From positions 24,643 to 88,642 of the forward strand of contig SVNK01000009.1 in assembly GCA_015066935.1 (NCBI GenBank): a DNA stretch of 64,000 bases, in the 5' to 3' direction. Each line of letters begins with the position of its first letter. Within the stretch, counting starts at the first letter, position 1. The notes below the pieces were generated by a model. The model did no database searches and had not been told where the DNA came from. It saw only the letters and a list, made by a program, of their open reading frames with translations. Of the stretch, positions 23,491 through 32,374 are shown one piece after another. A program made the position numbers and the translations under genes. Source of the DNA: Ruminococcus sp. (GTDB taxonomy: Bacteria > Bacillota > Clostridia > Oscillospirales > Ruminococcaceae).

Positions 23491-25452
23491 ATGGCTATTA
23501 GAAAAGATCTTGACGATATGCTGAATAATCTGAAGGGCGGAACATCACCTGTACGTAAGGTTCAGGAGCAGAAGTCTGCGAAGACTGCTGCAAGAAAAAG
23601 CGTATATGATAATATGTCTGTTGACGATCTGCTCAGTGCGCTGACTGTTGAAAAGAAAAGTGAACCTTCTGTGCCACGTGTACAGGAAAAGCAGTCTGCT
23701 CATTCAGAAAGACTCGCAGATGTTGCTCCTGAGCTTGAAAAGAAGCTGACAGAAGTACTGATGCCTGAAAAGCCGGCAGAAAAAGCTGCTGAGCCTGTGT
23801 CTGAGAAGCCTGCGGAGGAGACTGCTCCTTCCGTGAGCGAGACTGTTCCCGAGGAAAATACGGTTCCGAAAAAACGCAAGAAGAAAATCGTGATTACGGG
23901 CGAGCTTCCTGATTACGAGGCGATCCGCCGTGAAGAGATCGAAAAGAACCGCATCGAACAGGAAAAGGCTGAGGCTGCTGCCAAAAATGCCGCACGTGAA
24001 GCCAATGAACTTACTCCCGTAGAGGCTATTGCTGCGGCTGCGGAAAAGCAGGCAGAAGCCGAAGCTTCTCAGGTGAGTGATGAGGCTGATGCTGAAACTG
24101 CGGTGAAGGAGGAAGCTCCTGTCAAGGAAAAGAACGGCGGTGGATTTTTCTTCGGACGAAAGAATAAACACATTGAGACAGAAGTGTCTCCTGAAACTGA
24201 AACGGAACAGGAAACAGCTGACGAAAGTCTTCCCGAAGCTGAAAAGACGGTGTTTTTCGAGGAGACCACTATAATCGAAGGCTCAGAAGCTCAGGAAGGG
24301 TTCTCCTTTGACGATGAGATGGCAGCAATTACGGAAGATTCGGAAACTTCCGTTGCAGACGCATTTTCCGAGGCTCTTTCGGAAGCAGCCGCAGAGGATG
24401 ATGCTGTTGATGAACAGCAGTCCGATGAGGAAAACCAGCCTTCCGTAGAGGAGCTGCTTGATGCGGCTATTGCAGGAATCGAAAGTGCTCAGGCTGCCGA
24501 AGCGGCGTTGCTTGAATCTGTCGGAGAAGAGTCTGTCTATGATGAAAATGTCGGGGAATCCTTTGAAAAAGTTCAGATTCAGTCGGATGAAGCCCATGAC
24601 GCTGAGGACGTCCCTGATGAGGGGGAGAATGTTCGGTCTGAGTTGCCTGCTGAGGATAAGTCGGATGATGACGCTCCGAAGTCCGAGGGAAAAGCAAAGA
24701 AGCTTGTACTTCGTCGGATTCTGGACGAAAATCCCGATTCTATTATCAATGAACGCTCTGAAAAGACGGAGGACGACGAAGAATCGTCGCAGGATAAATC
24801 AAAGGCAAAATTCAAGAAGCGTCTGTACATGATTCTCGGGGCAGTATTCTCGGTATTGGCAGTTATTGGTCTTGTTACAGTGATTGCGGGAGGAGTTGGT
24901 CTCATAAAGAGATTTACCTCAGGCGAAGAAAAGAAGGACGGCTTTACAGAGCTTGTTTATCCTGCTGTTATAATGGATATCGAGGCTTTTGATTCGCCTG
25001 ATGAGCTTACTTCGAATCAGATTATAACTGCTGCTATCTGGTCGATTGTAATGTCGGAGGAGCGTGTTTCAAAGTACAGCGTAAGTCCCGGAACAGATAC
25101 CATTTTCATTCCCTATATGGACGTTGAGGCACGTGCAGTTGAAATGTTCGGAGAGAATCATCCTGAGTTCAATCATTGTACCGTAGGTCCGCTTGAATCG
25201 AAATTTGTCTATTCGGACGGCGCCTATAACGTAAAGCTTAATCCGATCACATTTACATATTCACCCGAAATCAGATCAATAGTCAAAAGCGGAAACAAGT
25301 ACACACTGACTGTTGACTATATAGATGAACTGCCGTTCTGGATGGAAAAGAGTGTTGCAAAGACTGTTGAATTCAGTCTCACCGAAAAAGGTGACGGTTC
25401 TTATACCATTGATTCGATGGGAATCATATATGTCAAGAGTTCAAATGTATAA
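23491..25452 (+). CDS. Large acidic membrane protein of unknown function
   Basis: A 653-residue protein. The first 440 residues are low-complexity and very rich in Glu, Ala, Ser and Pro, with coiled-coil tendency. A single membrane segment (about residues 444-473, MILGAVFSVLAVIGLVTVI) follows. The C-terminal 180 residues are a compact extracellular-looking domain (SPGTDTIFIPYMDVEARAVEMFG...). The ATG at 23491 has GGAGG upstream; an ATG at 23479 lacks a site. No family was recognised. The layout, with a long cytoplasmic acidic part, one membrane crossing and an outer domain, resembles scaffolding or envelope-assembly proteins, but that is inference. Confidence 0.7.
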   Translation: MAIRKDLDDMLNNLKGGTSPVRKVQEQKSAKTAARKSVYDNMSVDDLLSALTVEKKSEPSVPRVQEKQSAHSERLADVAPELEKKLTEVLMPEKPAEKAAEPVSEKPAEETAPSVSETVPEENTVPKKRKKKIVITGELPDYEAIRREEIEKNRIEQEKAEAAAKNAAREANELTPVEAIAAAAEKQAEAEASQVSDEADAETAVKEEAPVKEKNGGGFFFGRKNKHIETEVSPETETEQETADESLPEAEKTVFFEETTIIEGSEAQEGFSFDDEMAAITEDSETSVADAFSEALSEAAAEDDAVDEQQSDEENQPSVEELLDAAIAGIESAQAAEAALLESVGEESVYDENVGESFEKVQIQSDEAHDAEDVPDEGENVRSELPAEDKSDDDAPKSEGKAKKLVLRRILDENPDSIINERSEKTEDDEESSQDKSKAKFKKRLYMILGAVFSVLAVIGLVTVIAGGVGLIKRFTSGEEKKDGFTELVYPAVIMDIEAFDSPDELTSNQIITAAIWSIVMSEERVSKYSVSPGTDTIFIPYMDVEARAVEMFGENHPEFNHCTVGPLESKFVYSDGAYNVKLNPITFTYSPEIRSIVKSGNKYTLTVDYIDELPFWMEKSVAKTVEFSLTEKGDGSYTIDSMGIIYVKSSNV

Positions 25453-25464
25453 TAAAAAATGACA

Positions 25465-25506
25465 AAAAACCTCCTGTGGCAGAATGATAAGCCATAGGAG
25501 GTTTTT
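25465..25506. terminator. Bidirectional terminator
   Basis: AAAAACCTCCTGTGGC (25465-25480) pairs with GCCATAGGAGGTTTTT (25491-25506) with one mismatch. It serves the acidic membrane protein gene and the convergent dehydrogenase gene. Confidence 0.9.
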
Positions 25507-25561
25507 GTGCTTGAAAATTTACGGCAGAAAAGCCGTCAGGAGTGATTAATACGGTACAGCG

Positions 25562-26536
25562 TCAGAGTTCGTTGCCTGTGGTTGTACCGTCTCTGAAGGC
25601 AGTTATATTCTGCACGGTGGTTTCGGCGATATTGTCGAGAGCTTCGTCGGTGAGAAACGCCTGATGCGACGTAACGATGACATTCGGCATTGAAATCAGA
25701 CGTGCAAGAACGTCGTCATCAATGATATGTCCCGAAAAATCGTTGAAGAAGAAGTCTGCCTCCTCCTCGTAGACATCAAGACATGCAGCACCTATTTTCC
25801 TTGATTTTATGCCTTCAAGGAGTGCTTCTGCATCAATTATCGCACCTCTTGAGGTGTTGAGCAGGACAACTCCTGTTTTAAGCTGCTCAATAGTTTCGCT
25901 GTTTATCATGTGATATGTTTCCTCGGTGAGGGGACAGTGGAACGAAATTATGTCACTTCGGCTGAAAAGCTCGTTCAGTCCGACATATTCGATACCGCTG
26001 TTTTCGTCGGAGAACTTGTCGTAGGCTATTACGTTCATGCCGAATCCACGGCAGATGTCGATGAAAACACGTCCGATTTTTCCCGTTCCGACAACTCCGA
26101 CGGTCTTGCCATGGAGGTCGAAGCCAGTCATGCCGTTGAGCGAGAAGTTGAAGTCTCTTGTGCGGATATAGGCTTTGTGGACTCTGCGGACGGAAGTGAG
26201 GAGAAGTGCCATTGTATGCTCGGCAACAGCATACGGGGAATATGCAGGCACACGTGCTATACGCAGTTTATTCTTTGCATATTCAAGGTCAACGTTGTTG
26301 TAGCCTGCACAGCGGAGTGCAATCATCTTTACGCCGAGACTGCACAGTTCATCGATGATTTCGGCGTTCACGGTGTCGTTGACAAATACGCAGATACCGT
26401 CGCAGCCTCTTGCAAGACCGACGGTGTCCTCGTTAAGGTGAGTTTCGTAGAATTTGAAAGTTATGTCGTTTTCCTTGCCGTACTTTTCAAATGACGGTAT
26501 ATCATATGGCTTTGTATCGAAAAATGCAAATTTCAT
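25562..26536 (-). CDS. D-lactate dehydrogenase-like 2-hydroxyacid dehydrogenase
   Basis: A 324-residue NAD-dependent enzyme of the LdhA/VanH type. It has LRCAGYNNVDLEYA, the Rossmann motif VGVVGTGKIGRVFIDICRGFGMNV, catalytic Arg in NTSRGAIID, the Glu in YEEEADFFF and the His in VTSHQAFLT, the last two being typical of D-lactate dehydrogenases. It likely reduces pyruvate to D-lactate. The start follows an ACGGAGG site. A second, L-type LDH lies at 48204-49151, so the organism can make either isomer. Single gene, convergent with the plus-strand operon. Confidence 0.88.
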   Translation of the reverse strand: MKFAFFDTKPYDIPSFEKYGKENDITFKFYETHLNEDTVGLARGCDGICVFVNDTVNAEIIDELCSLGVKMIALRCAGYNNVDLEYAKNKLRIARVPAYSPYAVAEHTMALLLTSVRRVHKAYIRTRDFNFSLNGMTGFDLHGKTVGVVGTGKIGRVFIDICRGFGMNVIAYDKFSDENSGIEYVGLNELFSRSDIISFHCPLTEETYHMINSETIEQLKTGVVLLNTSRGAIIDAEALLEGIKSRKIGAACLDVYEEEADFFFNDFSGHIIDDDVLARLISMPNVIVTSHQAFLTDEALDNIAETTVQNITAFRDGTTTGNEL

Positions 26537-26558
26537 ATAAACCTCCGTTTATGTTTTT

Positions 26559-27758
26559 TCAGCGGGACTTTCTGAGGTCGAGGAGTCTTGAGAGAATGAT
26601 GTTTGCAGCGTCGAATTTGCTCATCAGTTCAAGTTCTTCGGCGTTGTTTTCGGTGATGAGGGTAATGATGTTGGTATCGGTTCCGAAGCCTGCCCCGACA
26701 CTTCTGAGAGAGTTTGCACAAATCATGTCGGCGTTCTTGGAGCTGAGTTTTTTGCGTGAATTTTCTATAACATTATCGGTTTCCATTGAGAAGCCGCATA
26801 CAGTGAGTCCTTCGTGCTTATTTTCCCCGATATATCTGAGAATATCCGTAGTTCTTTTCAGTGGAATACTCATATCGCCGTCGGATTTTTTGATTTTGCT
26901 GTCGGCGACTGTTACGGGAGTGTAATCGGCAACGGCAGCCGCTTTGATAACAATATCGGTGTGAGGGAGCTGCTCCCTGACCGCATTGAACATTTCCTCA
27001 GCCGATTTTACTCTTATAAGGTTAACGAAAAGCGGAGGTTCAACGTCTGTATGTGCGGCAACAACGGTAACATCGGCACCTCTGAGCATAGCGGCACGAG
27101 CAGCGGCAAATCCCATTTTTCCGCTTGAATGGTTGCTGATGAAGCGGACAGGGTCTATGCTTTCACGTGTAGCACCTGACGTAACGAGTACACGTTTTCC
27201 GACCATATCCTTTTCAAAGGCAGCTGCACGGAGGATGTACTCAAGGAGAGTGTCCTCGTCGGGGAGCTTTCCGTCGCCTATGTCACGGTTTGCGAGCATA
27301 CCCGTCACAGGTTCGGCAATTTCGTATCCGAAGCGGCGCAGCTTTTCTATATTATCCTGAACGATGGGGTTATGGTACATATTATGATTCATTGCGGGAG
27401 CAATAATCTTGGGACAGGTACACGCCATAACCGTAGTTGTGAGCATATCGTCGGCAATTCCGTTTGCGATTTTGCCGATTACGTTTGCCGAAGCAGGTGC
27501 AACCATCACGACATCTGCTTTTTTTGCAATTGCGACGTGTTCGACGCTGTACTGGAAATTGCGGTCGAAGGTGTCGATGAGGCATTTGTTCTGGACGAGT
27601 GTCTCAAAAGTCAGCGGATGGACAAAATTTGTGGAATTGGGGGTCATTGCGACGTGGACCTCGGCTCCGAGTTTTGTGAGCATTCTTGCGAGGTTGCAGA
27701 TTTTGTATACAGCGATAGAGCCTGTAACTCCGAGTAAAACGGTTTTTCCTTTTAACAT
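26559..27758 (-). CDS. coaBC: Bifunctional phosphopantothenoylcysteine decarboxylase/synthase CoaBC
   Basis: A 399-residue two-domain enzyme of coenzyme A synthesis. The N-terminal flavoprotein CoaC half shows GVTGSIAVYK, the active-site HVAIAKKADVVMVAPASANVIGK and PAMNHNMYHNP. The C-terminal CoaB half (from about residue 190) shows VTSGATRESIDPVRFISNHSSGKMG and KAAAVADYTP. AACCGGAGG precedes the ATG at 27758. Divergent from coaX, with the shared intergenic region holding one promoter for each direction. Confidence 0.96.
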   Translation of the reverse strand: MLKGKTVLLGVTGSIAVYKICNLARMLTKLGAEVHVAMTPNSTNFVHPLTFETLVQNKCLIDTFDRNFQYSVEHVAIAKKADVVMVAPASANVIGKIANGIADDMLTTTVMACTCPKIIAPAMNHNMYHNPIVQDNIEKLRRFGYEIAEPVTGMLANRDIGDGKLPDEDTLLEYILRAAAFEKDMVGKRVLVTSGATRESIDPVRFISNHSSGKMGFAAARAAMLRGADVTVVAAHTDVEPPLFVNLIRVKSAEEMFNAVREQLPHTDIVIKAAAVADYTPVTVADSKIKKSDGDMSIPLKRTTDILRYIGENKHEGLTVCGFSMETDNVIENSRKKLSSKNADMICANSLRSVGAGFGTDTNIITLITENNAEELELMSKFDAANIILSRLLDLRKSR

Positions 27759-27803
27759 TGTATACCTCCGGTTAAAATTCTTATGCGGGACGTATGTCTT
27801 CAG

Positions 27804-27865
27804 GATTATTATAACATAAAAAAATGCAAAAATCTATAGCTTTTATTCAGAAATTGTGGTATAAT
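27804..27865. promoter_or_regulatory. Divergent extended -10 promoters of coaBC and coaX
   Basis: On the minus strand TGTTATAAT (about 27809-27817) faces coaBC. On the plus strand TGGTATAAT (27857-27865) faces coaX. Both carry the extended TGn element and lack a good -35. Confidence 0.55.
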
Positions 27866-27941
27866 TGTTTCAGGAGCAGAATCGGAGTCTGAATTGTGTA
27901 TCTGAAATGTGCTGCTCTGATTTGACGGGGAGGTATTAATT

Positions 27942-28712
27942 ATGCTTTTAGCTGTTGATATAGGCAATACAAATATAGTTTTCGGATGTGCCGATGAGGA
28001 CGACAAAATCGTCTTTTTCGAGCGTATATCCACAAATCACAATGCAACAACTGCTGAATACGCTGTTCTCATCAAGACGCTTCTTGAGATGAACGGATAT
28101 AAGGTCGATGATGTTTCGGATGCGATTCTGTCATCGGTAGTTCCGTCTGTCACAACAACGGTCGTGCAGGCGATAAAGAAGCTTTTCCATACCGATGTAA
28201 TGATTGCAGGTCCCGGAGTAAAGACGGGTCTCAACATCCTTATCGACAATCCTGCACAGCTCGGAAGCGATCAGGCTGTTGACGCTGTTGCTGCTATCAA
28301 CGAATACCCCGTTCCGCTTATCGTTATCGACATGGGAACGGCTACGACGGTTTCTGTAATCGACAGGAACAAATGCTATCTCGGCGGTCTTATCATGACA
28401 GGCATGGGGGTTGCAGCCGACGCTCTCATTGCCAGAACGGCACAGCTTCCGAAGATAAATTTCGAGGTTCCCGCAAAGGTGATCGGCACGAATACAATTG
28501 ACTGCCTTAAAAGCGGAATGCTTTATTCAAACGCCTGTGCTCTGGACGGAATCGCTGACCGTATTGAGGAGGAGCTTGGTGAGAAATGCACTGTTGTGGC
28601 TACGGGAGGTCTTGCGGAGCTTGTTGTTCCGCTTTGCAGACGTGATATCATCCTTGACAGCAGTCTGCTGATCAAGGGTCTGACCATTATTTACCGCAAA
28701 AATAAGAAATAA
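27942..28712 (+). CDS. coaX: Type III pantothenate kinase CoaX
   Basis: A 256-residue ASKHA-fold kinase catalysing the first step of coenzyme A synthesis. Motifs AVDIGNTNIVFGC (phosphate 1), PGVKTGLNI with GSDQAVDAVAA, and the MGTATTVSVID phosphate-2 loop are intact. GGGGAGG precedes the ATG. With coaBC on the other side of the shared promoter region, two CoA steps sit together. Length normal for the family. Confidence 0.96.
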   Translation: MLLAVDIGNTNIVFGCADEDDKIVFFERISTNHNATTAEYAVLIKTLLEMNGYKVDDVSDAILSSVVPSVTTTVVQAIKKLFHTDVMIAGPGVKTGLNILIDNPAQLGSDQAVDAVAAINEYPVPLIVIDMGTATTVSVIDRNKCYLGGLIMTGMGVAADALIARTAQLPKINFEVPAKVIGTNTIDCLKSGMLYSNACALDGIADRIEEELGEKCTVVATGGLAELVVPLCRRDIILDSSLLIKGLTIIYRKNKK

Positions 28713-28786
28713 GTCTGTCAATGGTGACAAACCGGTGTTAAAGCTGTGAGCTTTATTTAAGAATTTATTACAATCGGCTTTGTTAC

Positions 28787-28815
28787 TTGACAAAAAGGCT
28801 GTGCTTGTGTATAAT
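28787..28815 (+). promoter_or_regulatory. Promoter of the cohesin-like lipoprotein gene
   Basis: TTGACA (28787-28792), 17-base spacer, TATAAT (28810-28815): a full consensus, suggesting strong expression. Confidence 0.85.
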
Positions 28816-28888
28816 AAGTATGGTGAAAGGCGGATAGCACTGTTCCGCTGTTGATTTACACGTGTTTTTCAGAAAGGAAAGAAAATAT

Positions 28889-29794
28889 ATGAAGAATTTT
28901 AAGAAGAGAATTATTGCCTTTGCAGCAATCTGTTGTGTGGCATTTACCGCAATCGGTTGTGCATCTAAAGATGACAAAAGCAAGTCCGGCAATGAGGATG
29001 AAGTTATAGAAAGTCCCATTGAATATGAAACAAATGAGGACGGCGCATATATCAAGGCTCCCCTTCAGGAGGTAGCTCCCGGAGATTTAGGTATTTCCGT
29101 TGATGACGATGTTGATATCGACGCTCCCGATAATGTTCAGGGCTCTACATCAAAGAAGGAGCCTGCTACTGCTTATGTTGTTGCTACTGACAGCAACAAT
29201 CAGCCTGTAACTGAAATGGTTCCCGTTACAGATGCAAGCGGCGAAAAAATGACAGAGGCAGGCGGACAGGAAGTTACTGAAGCTGTTACCGTTACAGAGG
29301 TTGTAACCGTTGAACCCACAGAGCCTGAAGAAGAATATGTCAGCAAGACAAAGAAAAAGTACCTCTACTGGATGGATATTTCAAAGAATGCTGACTTCAA
29401 GTTTGAGGGACAGTTTATCAAGCTCAAATTCAAGATCAAGGATGACGCTCCCGAGAGAGACTATCCCGTTACAATCAACCCCGATTTTGCTGCCGACTCA
29501 GGTGTCAGCCTCAATAATCAGGTGAGAACCCTCAATGGTACAATCCGTGTGGGCGGAGATATTGAAGAACAGGATATTTCAAGTCTCGGCGGTATAAAGC
29601 TCTATGCAGACAATGTTTCCGCAAAGCCCGGAGAGTCTGTTGAATGCTATCTCAATATCAAGGACAACCCCGGAATGGTTGCTGCAATCATCTGGGTTTC
29701 ATACGATTCAAATGCTATGGATTTCACAGGTTTTGAGCCTGTAGGTGAGTTCAAAGAGATCGCAAAGGGCGTATCAACGGGCAGCCAGAACTGA
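28889..29794 (+). CDS. Lipoprotein with cohesin-like domain halves in reversed order
   Basis: A 301-residue lipoprotein (signal with TAIGC, lipid Cys24; start ATG at 28889 behind AAAGGAAAG). An acidic, then Thr/Val/Glu-rich stretch (about residues 28-150) follows. Residues about 157-225 (YLYWMDISKNAD...IKLKFKIKDDAPERDYPVTI...LNGTIRV) resemble the second half of a cohesin module. Residues about 236-292 (IKLYADNVSAKPGESVECYL...NPGMVAAIIWVSYDSNAMDFTGF) resemble the first half. The order is therefore swapped compared with a normal cohesin. It may bind dockerins at the cell surface or be a non-binding member of the same beta-sandwich fold. The cohesin relation is by pattern recognition only. Confidence 0.6.
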   Translation: MKNFKKRIIAFAAICCVAFTAIGCASKDDKSKSGNEDEVIESPIEYETNEDGAYIKAPLQEVAPGDLGISVDDDVDIDAPDNVQGSTSKKEPATAYVVATDSNNQPVTEMVPVTDASGEKMTEAGGQEVTEAVTVTEVVTVEPTEPEEEYVSKTKKKYLYWMDISKNADFKFEGQFIKLKFKIKDDAPERDYPVTINPDFAADSGVSLNNQVRTLNGTIRVGGDIEEQDISSLGGIKLYADNVSAKPGESVECYLNIKDNPGMVAAIIWVSYDSNAMDFTGFEPVGEFKEIAKGVSTGSQN

Positions 29795-29803
29795 ATATGA
29801 TTC

Positions 29804-29834
29804 AAACGCCGTACATGAAAATGTGCGGCGTTTT
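29804..29834 (+). terminator. Terminator after the lipoprotein gene
   Basis: AAACGCCGTACAT (29804-29816) pairs with ATGTGCGGCGTTTT (29821-29834) with one T-G pair. It ends before the DUF3343 gene. Confidence 0.85.
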
Positions 29835-29922
29835 CACATCTCTGAAAAAATCGCATATATTAATAGTGTCCCGTGGTGCGGATACCGATTCGGGACACTA
29901 CAGAAATTTCGGGGGTGAAATT

Positions 29923-30144
29923 ATGAAAGGATGCGCTGCAGAAATGCCCTCATACACCTATGCCGTAAAAGGTGAGAAGCTCCTGAAAGCAAGGGGGTAT
30001 CAGTGCGAAGTGCAGAGAGAGGAAGCACCTTCGGAAAACGGATGCGGATACTCTCTGAAAATATACGGAGACTGCAGCAGGGCAAAGAATATTCTTGACA
30101 GCTATGCAATTCCCTACACCTCATTTGTATATGGGGGCGGTTGA
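29923..30144 (+). CDS. DUF3343 putative sulfur/selenium carrier protein
   Basis: A 73-residue protein; GGGGGTG precedes the ATG at 29923 (the open frame reaches 29797 through the terminator). It matches DUF3343 by size and pattern: SYTYAVKGEKLLKARGYQCEVQR, then GCGYSLKIYGD and ...ILDSYAIPYTSFVY. DUF3343 genes are often next to cysteine-desulfurase-like or selenium-related genes, and the next gene here is such an enzyme two bases downstream. Family knowledge only suggests a role in sulfur or selenium handling; direct evidence is lacking. Confidence 0.75.
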   Translation: MKGCAAEMPSYTYAVKGEKLLKARGYQCEVQREEAPSENGCGYSLKIYGDCSRAKNILDSYAIPYTSFVYGGG

Positions 30145-30145
30145 T

Positions 30146-31267
30146 ATGATTATAAATTTTGATAATGCCGCTACAACCTTTCCGAAGCCTCTCAGTGTCA
30201 GGAAGGCTGCTGCGGAAGCCCTTGAAAAGTATGGCGGAAATGCAGGCAGAGGCGGTCATGCACTTGCCATGAAAACAGCCGAGGCTGTTTATTCCGCACG
30301 TGAGACTGTTGCTGAATTCTTCGGTGCAGAGCCTGAGAATGTCGTTTTCACGCTTAACTGTACCCATGCACTGAATATGGCAATTCAGGGAATAATGTGC
30401 GGCGGAGGTCATATCATAATAAGTGGGCTAGAGCATAATTCGTCTGCACGTCCTGCCGCACACCTTGCGCAAAAAGGCGATGTATCACTTTCTGTAGCTG
30501 AGGTTTTTCCTGAGAAGGAAAAAACTGTTGAGAGTTTCAGACGTCTCATCCGTAAAGATACGAAGGCGATAGTATGCACTCTTGCAAGCAATGTTACGGG
30601 ACAGCTTCTGCCGTGGAGGGAAATAGGTAAGCTTTGCCGTGAAAGGAACATCTGCTTTATTGCGGACGGTGCACAGGCTTGCGGAATAGTCGATGTGAAG
30701 CTCGGTGACGGCATAAACATTCTGTGTACTGCCGGACATAAGGCGTTGTACGGTACAACAGGAACAGGACTGTTGATTACAGACGGAAAATATCCGATAG
30801 AACCTCTTATAAGAGGTGGTACGGGAAGTGCTTCCGCAAGTCTTGTTCAGCCGACGCTTCTTCCTGAGTCACTTGAAAGCGGGACGCTCAATACTTCGGG
30901 AATAATGTCGCTCAGGGCAGGAATTGAATTTGTAAAAAAGCTGACTATTCCGAGAATTGCCGCATATGAGGAGGATATCTGCCGAAGATTTGTTTCGGGT
31001 GTATCAGGGAGTCGGAAGGTGACTGTATATCGCAGTCCGGATGCAGAATACGTTCCGATTGTTTCGTTCAATATCGAAGGACTCCATCCCGAAAAGGCAG
31101 CGGCACAGCTTGCGGCAGAGGGATACTGTCTGCGTGCGGGATTCCACTGTGCTGCACTGGCACATGCACAGCTCGGAACAAAAAACGGAACGATTCGATT
31201 TGCTCCTTCTGTGTTCAGCCGCAGAGAGGACGCAGAAAGACTCGCTGAACGGATAGTCTCAATGTGA
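30146..31267 (+). CDS. Cysteine desulfurase-like class V aminotransferase
   Basis: A 373-residue PLP enzyme starting MIINFDNAATTFPKPLSV, the typical class V N-terminus. The pyridoxal lysine lies in CTAGHKALYGTTGTG, and the mobile-loop cysteine in LRAGFHCAALAH, so both key residues are present. It would remove sulfur (or selenium) from cysteine or selenocysteine. The ATG at 30146 follows a GGGGGCGG stretch and lies two bases after the DUF3343 stop. The pairing suggests sulfur or selenium transfer between them. No SufBCD or IscU gene is adjacent. Confidence 0.85.
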   Translation: MIINFDNAATTFPKPLSVRKAAAEALEKYGGNAGRGGHALAMKTAEAVYSARETVAEFFGAEPENVVFTLNCTHALNMAIQGIMCGGGHIIISGLEHNSSARPAAHLAQKGDVSLSVAEVFPEKEKTVESFRRLIRKDTKAIVCTLASNVTGQLLPWREIGKLCRERNICFIADGAQACGIVDVKLGDGINILCTAGHKALYGTTGTGLLITDGKYPIEPLIRGGTGSASASLVQPTLLPESLESGTLNTSGIMSLRAGIEFVKKLTIPRIAAYEEDICRRFVSGVSGSRKVTVYRSPDAEYVPIVSFNIEGLHPEKAAAQLAAEGYCLRAGFHCAALAHAQLGTKNGTIRFAPSVFSRREDAERLAERIVSM

Positions 31268-31277
31268 AAAGACATTA

Positions 31278-31298
31278 AGGGCGGACAATGTTCGCCCT
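31278..31298. repeat. REP-like palindrome (AGGGCG...CGCCCT form)
   Basis: AGGGCG, nine bases, CGCCCT, followed by the TAC tail common to the family of palindromes described at 35485, 40885 and elsewhere. It may also end the desulfurase transcript. Confidence 0.6.
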
Positions 31299-31394
31299 AC
31301 ATAAATTGCGGAAGAATCCGGATACAAATAATCTGAATGAGAATTGTGCAAAATAACAGTTATTTTAAATCGCAAAAAAAACGTGTTAAAGCTA

Positions 31395-31424
31395 TTGAAA
31401 TTATGTGCGTATGTGTGCTATAAT
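31395..31424 (+). promoter_or_regulatory. Promoter of the cdaA-cdaR operon
   Basis: TTGAAA (31395-31400), 18-base spacer, TATAAT (31419-31424). Confidence 0.7.
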
Positions 31425-31495
31425 AAAAGTGTATTATATATAGAAGAAGTGTTGACGAAAATGTGTAAACAAAAGGAAAGAACAGGAGGTTGCAT

Positions 31496-32374
31496 ATGTC
31501 GCTGAAAGATATAAAAGATGCTTTGCTCAGTATGATAAGCACTCTTGAATTTGTTGACATTATAGATGTTGTTTTTCTGGCATATCTCATATACATGCTG
31601 CTTAAATTTATCCGTGAAACAAGAGCGGGACAGCTTGTAAAGGGAATTATTTTCCTTGTGTGCGGTTATTTTATCAGCAAATTCCTCGGACTTAAAACGA
31701 TTACATATATTCTGAGCGAGACCCTTGATGTGGGTATCATAATTATCATTATTCTGTTCCAGCCTGAACTGAGAAGGGTTCTGGAAAAAGCAGGACGCAC
31801 TAAAATCGGTACACGCTTCCTCAGCTTCGGACAAAACAGCGATGAGCTGACACGCAAGTGGGAAAATGCAATCGACATTATCTGCGATTCATGTGTTGAG
31901 CTTTCGTCAACACAGACAGGTGCACTTATAGTTATTGAGCGTCAGGTGCGTCTCGGTGAGCAGATTGAGACCGGTACGCTTCTTGAGGCGAATCCAAGCA
32001 AGGAGCTTTTCGGCAATATCTTTTATCCGAAAACGCCTCTGCACGACGGTGCTGTCATAATGCGTGACGGCATGGTACTTGCTGCAGCCTGCTATCTCCC
32101 GAAGCCGCAGAAAGATGAGCTTATCAATAAGAAGCTTGGTTCACGTCATCGTGCGGCTATCGGAATGAGTGAAAACTCTGATGCAATCGTAATCGCAGTT
32201 TCAGAAGAAACAGGACAGATTTCAGTTGCAATGAACGGTGTTATTACCCGTGATTATACAAGCGAAAAGCTTGGCAATCTGCTCCGCAGTGAGATAATAG
32301 AGCAGAAGAATGATACAATTATTCCGTTTAAGGATGTAATTTCCTCTGATTCCGAAAGGAGGAAAAAGAAATGA
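31496..32374 (+). CDS. cdaA: Membrane diadenylate cyclase CdaA
   Basis: A 292-residue enzyme making cyclic di-AMP from two ATP. Three N-terminal membrane segments precede the DAC domain with its two conserved motifs, PLHDGAVIM (DGA) and SRHRAAIGMSE (RHR). The C-terminus has a short basic extension. The ATG at 31496 has AGGAGG six bases upstream. The stop overlaps cdaR by four bases. Family knowledge: c-di-AMP controls potassium and cell-wall homeostasis in Firmicutes. Confidence 0.96.
   Translation: MSLKDIKDALLSMISTLEFVDIIDVVFLAYLIYMLLKFIRETRAGQLVKGIIFLVCGYFISKFLGLKTITYILSETLDVGIIIIIILFQPELRRVLEKAGRTKIGTRFLSFGQNSDELTRKWENAIDIICDSCVELSSTQTGALIVIERQVRLGEQIETGTLLEANPSKELFGNIFYPKTPLHDGAVIMRDGMVLAAACYLPKPQKDELINKKLGSRHRAAIGMSENSDAIVIAVSEETGQISVAMNGVITRDYTSEKLGNLLRSEIIEQKNDTIIPFKDVISSDSERRKKK

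Noticed and set aside
23704..24905. Minus-strand Ser/Phe-rich frames opposite the acidic membrane protein
   Set aside because: They mirror the biased Glu/Ala codons; no ribosome sites.
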